The position numbers and the translations under genes were made by a program. This document shows, in pieces, positions 60,454 to 64,000 of a stretch of DNA of 64,000 nucleotides. This DNA is from Alistipes sp. (GTDB lineage Bacteria > Bacteroidota > Bacteroidia > Bacteroidales > Rikenellaceae). Each line of letters opens with the position of its first letter. Positions within the stretch are counted from its first letter, which is position 1. The DNA lies in assembly GCA_020026395.1 (NCBI GenBank), contig JAHHQM010000008.1:21747-85746 (forward strand). The letters are read 5' to 3'. Below the pieces are notes generated by a model. That model ran no database searches. It was not told where the DNA came from and was given only the letters and a program-made list of their open reading frames with translations.

Positions 60454-60861
60454 GTGGTGGAGTTTTCCAAAATCAAGGGAAGTAAGGGATACATTATAAA
60501 CTCGACAAATTTTAGAAGATACAATATCTTTATAGTTACAGACCCAAAAACATACTTTATGCGAAAACATTGTTTAGATAAATCAGCCATATCCCAAAAT
60601 ATATTCGACATATATTCCGGCACATTTTATCAATGTGTGGTAATCATCAGCCTGATTGTAATCTTGGGCTATATGATCCGGGAAATATGGACAGGTGCAT
60701 TTAATTCTAAAAATACATTAATCGACATATGGGCTTTGGCAACGTGTCTGACTTATATTATAGGGAGGAATAACAGGTATAAATACATAATAATGTGGAT
60801 TGTACTATTTTCTCAGATAATGTTGGCATTATGGATCACAAAAATAAAATGCGGGTACTGA
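60454..60861 (+). CDS. AT-rich small membrane protein, unknown
   Basis: 135 residues if started at 60454, or 100 if at the second ATG (60559, MRKHCLDKSAISQNIFDIYS). Three hydrophobic segments are visible: FYQCVVIISLIVILGYMI, LIDIWALATCLTYIIG and YIIMWIVLFSQIMLALWI. The DNA is much richer in A and T than all neighbours, with codons such as ATA, TTA and AAA, which suggests recent transfer from a lower-GC relative. No family is recognised. Confidence 0.5.
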   Translation: MVEFSKIKGSKGYIINSTNFRRYNIFIVTDPKTYFMRKHCLDKSAISQNIFDIYSGTFYQCVVIISLIVILGYMIREIWTGAFNSKNTLIDIWALATCLTYIIGRNNRYKYIIMWIVLFSQIMLALWITKIKCGY

Positions 60862-61028
60862 CCCTGCTCTCCTTTTTCGGCATGTTGATTTTCGGTACGG
60901 GAATGTTTTATTCGCCGATGGGATCCTCTCATTTTGTGGGTAAGGCAGTGCTGACGGTGCTGTTTGCTTTCCTTTGCGTCATGTGTTGGCTGAAAATGCG
61001 CAAACTCAAGGAGAAGGACAACGACTGA
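60849..61028 (+). CDS. small two-helix membrane protein
   Basis: 59 residues from the ATG at 60849 (MRVLTLLSFFGMLIFGTGMF); an upstream ATG at 60831 is possible. Two hydrophobic segments (LLSFFGMLIFGTGMFY and AVLTVLFAFLCVMCWLKM) are followed by a charged tail (RKLKEKDND). Base composition returns to that of the chromosome. It overlaps the preceding gene by 13 bp and precedes yraN by 26 bp. Confidence 0.55.
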   Translation: MRVLTLLSFFGMLIFGTGMFYSPMGSSHFVGKAVLTVLFAFLCVMCWLKMRKLKEKDND

Positions 61029-61054
61029 TTACCGGAAGATTCATTGGCGAAAAG

Positions 61055-61420
61055 ATGACGACTGCTTCTGAAACAGGGTTTCGGGGGGAGGCGGAGACTT
61101 GCGACTATCTGTGTCGGGAGGGGTATGCGATCGAGGCGCGCAACTGGCGTGAGGGTCGCTACGAACTCGACATCGTGGCACGCAAGGCGGACTGTCTGCA
61201 TTTTGTCGAGGTCAAGACACGCCGCAAGGACGGTCTTACCACTCCCGAACAGGCGATGGATCTTCGCAAACAACGCGCACTGCGCCGTGCCGCACAGGCC
61301 TATTTGGCCCTGACGGGGTGGCGGGGCGAAGTGCAGTTTGATCTGGCGGCTGTCGAGGCGTTGCCCGACGGACGTTATGAGGTGCGGCTGGTGGAAGATG
61401 CCGTGGAATTTCATTGGTAA
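61055..61420 (+). CDS. UPF0102/YraN family nuclease-like protein
   Basis: 121 residues from the ATG at 61055 (MTTASETGFRGEAETCDYLC). The fold is PD-(D/E)xK-like: EARNWREGRYELDIVARK and HFVEVKTRRKDGLTTPEQAM contain the conserved acidic and lysine residues. Biochemical function is not established. It lies in the plus-strand run before waaA. Confidence 0.88.
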   Translation: MTTASETGFRGEAETCDYLCREGYAIEARNWREGRYELDIVARKADCLHFVEVKTRRKDGLTTPEQAMDLRKQRALRRAAQAYLALTGWRGEVQFDLAAVEALPDGRYEVRLVEDAVEFHW

Positions 61421-61440
61421 AGGCTGCGGGGAAATCCGAT

Positions 61441-61471
61441 TTTGATATCCCCGAAAAAAGTATTACCTTTG
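61441..61471 (+). promoter_or_regulatory. promoter for waaA
   Basis: TTTG (61441-61444), a 19-nt spacer and TACCTTTG (61464-61471) match the Bacteroidetes consensus. The ATG is 76 nt downstream. Confidence 0.75.
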
Positions 61472-61546
61472 AAGACTTAATGTGCCCCGATATGCGCCGG
61501 GGCAAACGGAAGTATAACCCAAGTATATTCTAAACAAATTTACCGA

Positions 61547-62776
61547 ATGTGGCTCTATAATCTGGGGTTGAGACTCTATGGGGGTATTGTCAAACTCGCA
61601 GCGGTCAAACATCTGAAGGCCAAACAATTCACCGAGGGACGCAAACATCTTTTCGAGCGAATGGCCGACGCGATTGATCCGAAGGCGCGCATTGTCTGGA
61701 TTCACGTGGCCTCGCTAGGCGAATTCGAACAGGGACGACCCATCATCGAACGAATCCGTAAGGAACATCCCGAATATAAAATCCTTTTGACGTTTTTCTC
61801 GCCGTCGGGCTACGAGATCCGCAAGAATTATGCGGGGGCGGATTACATTTTCTATCTGCCGATCGACACGCCGCGCAACGTGCGTAAATTCATGAAGATC
61901 GCGCATCCCGAGATCGCCATTTTCGTCAAGTATGAATTCTGGCTGAATTATCTTTCGGAGTTGCGCCGTCAGAAGGTGCGCACTTACATCGTATCGGCGA
62001 TTTTCCGTCGCAATTCGATTTTCTTCAAACCCTATGGCGGCATGTGGCGTCAGGCGCTGGAGACTTTCGACGTGATGTTTGTGCAGAACGAGGAATCGAA
62101 ACGCCTGTTGGCGGAGTTGGGCTTTGACAATGTGGTGGTTGCTGGAGATACGCGCTTCGACCGCGTGGCCGAAATCGCACGCAATGCCAAACGCATCGAG
62201 CTGATCGAGAAATTCCGTGGCGAAGAGCGCCTTTTTGTGGCGGGATCGTCGTGGGGCTCCGATGAGGAGTTGCTGATCCGTCTGATGAACGAGAACCCGA
62301 AGGTGAAATTCCTGATTGCACCGCACGAGATGGACGAGGGGCGCATTGCGCGTCTGTTGAGCGACACGAAGGGCGGAGGTGTGCGTTTCACGCAGTGTGA
62401 CGAACATACCGACCTCGGATCGAAACAGTTGCTGGTACTCGATACGATGGGGATGCTCTCGTCGGCATACAGTTATGCTACGTGGAGTTACATCGGCGGC
62501 GGATTCGGTGTGGGTATCCACAACACGTTGGAGGCCGCCACGTTCGGATTGCCGATAGCCTTCGGCCCGAATTACCATAAATTCAAGGAGGCACGCGATC
62601 TGGTGTCGCTGGAGGCTGCCCGCTCGATCAACAACTACGACGAACTCAAGGCCTGGTTCGAGCCGTTGCGCGACGATGAGGCTTTGTTGCAGAAATGCGG
62701 CAGTTTGTCGAAGGAGTACACGATGAGCCATCAGGGTGCCACTTCGCTGATTACCACGACCGTTTTCCACGGATAG
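61547..62776 (+). CDS. waaA: Kdo transferase
   Basis: 409 residues. The N-terminal GT-B half has HVASLGEFEQGRPIIERIR and LLTFFSPSGYEIRKNYAGAD; the C-terminal half has YIGGGFGVGIHNTLEAATFG then LPIAFGPNYHKF. WaaA transfers Kdo from CMP-Kdo to lipid A precursor at the inner membrane. An N-terminal hydrophobic stretch (LYNLGLRLYGGIVKL) may anchor it. A consensus promoter and a strong terminator bracket it. KdsC, from the same pathway, is at the left edge of the window. Confidence 0.94.
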   Translation: MWLYNLGLRLYGGIVKLAAVKHLKAKQFTEGRKHLFERMADAIDPKARIVWIHVASLGEFEQGRPIIERIRKEHPEYKILLTFFSPSGYEIRKNYAGADYIFYLPIDTPRNVRKFMKIAHPEIAIFVKYEFWLNYLSELRRQKVRTYIVSAIFRRNSIFFKPYGGMWRQALETFDVMFVQNEESKRLLAELGFDNVVVAGDTRFDRVAEIARNAKRIELIEKFRGEERLFVAGSSWGSDEELLIRLMNENPKVKFLIAPHEMDEGRIARLLSDTKGGGVRFTQCDEHTDLGSKQLLVLDTMGMLSSAYSYATWSYIGGGFGVGIHNTLEAATFGLPIAFGPNYHKFKEARDLVSLEAARSINNYDELKAWFEPLRDDEALLQKCGSLSKEYTMSHQGATSLITTTVFHG

Positions 62777-62800
62777 ATTTTTCGGAAAACAATGGGATAA

Positions 62801-62833
62801 CGACACGTTCCACGGGGAACGTGTCGTTTTTTT
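62801..62833 (+). terminator. terminator after waaA
   Basis: CGACACGTTCC pairs with GGAACGTGTCG around a 4-nt loop, followed by seven T residues. The loop region contains the parS-like 14-mer at 62807-62820. Confidence 0.88.
62807..62820. other. parS-like sequence inside a terminator hairpin
   Basis: GTTCCACGGGGAAC is identical to the 13/14 sequence in recO. Because it forms the terminator stem and loop, it may match parS by chance. Confidence 0.25.
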
Positions 62834-63045
62834 GCGTGCGGGTGGCGGGATGTGGTGGAGGACGGTTTTGTGCGGTGATTGCGGATGTTTTTTGCGCGGG
62901 TAGTGGGCGTGCTCTGCCACCACCGATGCTTGGGACGCTCCTCTTCTACGGGGCGAAACGGGGGCGTTTTTACGTGGGTAGGGTCGCTGACTGCTTGGTA
63001 TACGTGTCCTGCGGAGAAAAACGGCCGCACCTTCCCGTATGCCAC
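62834..63045. other. gene-free G/T-rich spacer
   Basis: No gene is supported between the waaA terminator and the greA terminator. The plus strand is rich in G and T; short open frames lack family features. Confidence 0.5.
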
Positions 63046-63077
63046 AAAAAAAGCGACCCGTGAATCGGATCGCTTTA
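63046..63077 (-). terminator. terminator after greA
   Basis: On the minus strand AAAGCGATCCG and CGGGTCGCTTT form a stem followed by a T run, about 30 bp past the greA stop. Confidence 0.8.
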
Positions 63078-63105
63078 TAAACCGCCCCTGTGGGAGGGGT
63101 GTGGT

Positions 63106-63582
63106 TTAGATGTTGATGTCGGTGATTTCGAGCTGCATCTTGCCTGCGGGAACATCGACTTCGACAATGTCGCCCTTCTTGTGGCCGAGCAGTGCTTTGG
63201 CGATCGGCGTACCGATGGCAAGCTTACCCTCGCGGAGATTGGCTTCGTGTTCGGCAACGATCGTATAGATCACCTGACGGTTGGTTTTGTGGTTCAAAAT
63301 GGTCACCTTGCTGAGGATCTGCACCTTGCTCTTATCGATCTTCGTCTCGTCGATCACACGGGCATTGGCCAGCGTATCCTCCATCTTGGCGATGCGCATT
63401 TCGAGCAGACCCTGAGCTTCGCGGGCTGCGTCGTACTCGGCATTCTCCGAGAGGTCACCTTTGTCGCGAGCCTCGGCAATGGCTGCGGAGATCGCAGGAC
63501 GTTCCACCGAACGCATGTGATCCAAATCTTCCTTCAATTTTTTATATCCCTCTGCCGTGAGGTAAATAATCTCTTTTCCCAT
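63106..63582 (-). CDS. greA: transcription elongation factor GreA
   Basis: 158 residues. The N-terminal coiled coil is YLTAEGYKKLKEDLDHMRSV to DLSENAEYDAAREAQGLLEM, with the acidic tip residues near its turn. The C-terminal FKBP-like domain ends PIAKALLGHKKGDIVEVDVP. GreA rescues backtracked RNA polymerase by stimulating transcript cleavage. It has a consensus promoter upstream. Confidence 0.95.
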   Translation of the reverse strand: MGKEIIYLTAEGYKKLKEDLDHMRSVERPAISAAIAEARDKGDLSENAEYDAAREAQGLLEMRIAKMEDTLANARVIDETKIDKSKVQILSKVTILNHKTNRQVIYTIVAEHEANLREGKLAIGTPIAKALLGHKKGDIVEVDVPAGKMQLEITDINI

Positions 63583-63649
63583 ATGCTAAAACAAAAAAAT
63601 AAGAATCCCAACCTCGGAAAAGGCTGGAACCCTGCTCTAATAACGAAAG

Positions 63650-63681
63650 CAAAGATAAAGACTAAATTCCGAATTTCCAAA
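63650..63681 (-). promoter_or_regulatory. promoter for greA
   Basis: On the minus strand TTTG, a 20-nt spacer and TATCTTTG match the Bacteroidetes consensus, 67 nt upstream of the ATG. Confidence 0.75.
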
Positions 63682-63699
63682 TATTTTGCTCGTGACTTT

Positions 63700-64000
63700 G
63701 CCTTTCGGGGGTGGGGGAACGGGGCATAATTCTTGCCGGAAGTAAGGGGAGGGGATTCAGCCCGATTTTAAGTGCGAAAAATGCTCCGAAAAAGACGGTC
63801 GGGGAGCAGGTTCGGCGGGGAAGGTCGTTCTTGCCTGTCGGTACATCACAACCCGCCGATTGTGCGCGGAGGTGTTTTTTTTGCGAAGAGGTTTTCTTCG
63901 ATGTCTTCAGTTCTGCCTGTCGGGTTTCCCCCGTGCCCGTCCTCCCCGATGTCCGTTCGTACCTGTACCGTCTGCTCCCCGTACCCCTCCGCCCCCGTGC
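63700..64000. other. gene-free tail of the window, pyrimidine-rich
   Basis: No gene is supported. From about 63830 to the end the plus strand becomes rich in C and T, similar to 56760-57000. It may be the edge of an intergenic region continuing past the window. Confidence 0.45.

Overview
The window reads as a bacterial chromosome segment from the order Bacteroidales, most like Alistipes or a relative in Rikenellaceae. This is inferred from gene content (BACON-domain lipoprotein, DUF4296 lipoprotein, BatD/BatE, OprP-type porin, class I fumarase, SDR-type threonine dehydrogenase, GH109 lipoprotein), from the moderately GC-rich coding sequence set between AT-rich spacers, and from repeated Bacteroidetes-type promoters (TTTG about 19-21 nt before TAnnTTTG). 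No rRNA gene is present, so the genus is not proven. Coding density is high and most genes are housekeeping.

Layout. 1-4.9 kb: the start of a KdsC-like phosphatase, a DUF2520 Rossmann protein, a YihY/BrkB membrane protein, a SAM methyltransferase and a short ComEC, all on the minus strand. 4.9-12.6 kb: a compact, intact, phage-derived minus-strand cassette (tail-tip-like proteins, a small helical protein, ClpP-like prohead protease, major capsid protein, portal, connector-like protein, holin) with its own promoter and terminator but no terminase, tape measure, integrase or lysin. 12.57-12.93 kb: a spacer with four DnaA-box-like 9-mers and an AT-rich stretch. Together with a perfect 14-bp parS core at 4.6 kb and four 13/14 matches elsewhere, this makes it a candidate chromosomal origin region. 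12.9-24 kb: a shortened MqnA-like protein, CorA, GH109, tRNA-Thr(CGU), CstA, RecR, BatE/BatD and fumarase. 24-31.4 kb: fructose-bisphosphate aldolase, a DMT transporter, an alpha/beta hydrolase, threonine dehydrogenase, tRNA-Thr(GGU), RsmG, an ECF sigma factor and a GT2 glycosyltransferase. 31.6-38 kb: a plus-strand run tgt, LptF/G-type permease, PASTA protein, RluD-type pseudouridine synthase and YgiQ. 38-53 kb: mostly minus-strand genes including YeiH, porin, RecO, PrmA, (plus-strand) XerD, an envelope cluster, RbfA, FolK, HolB and a flippase. 53.2-55.6 kb: a large multi-BACON surface lipoprotein. 55.9-64 kb: RadC, the acpP-fabF-rnc operon, PepE, a low-GC patch with a decayed reading frame, YraN, WaaA and GreA.

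How genes work together. KdsC and WaaA belong to Kdo/lipid A biosynthesis, and the LptF/G permease, flippase, porin and several lipoproteins point to outer-membrane assembly. RecR, RecO, HolB, XerD and RadC are replication, recombination or DNA-metabolism genes. Rnc, RbfA, RsmG, RluD, Tgt, PrmA and GreA serve RNA and translation. The two items most deserving follow-up are the capsid cassette and the adjacent DnaA-box/parS signals.
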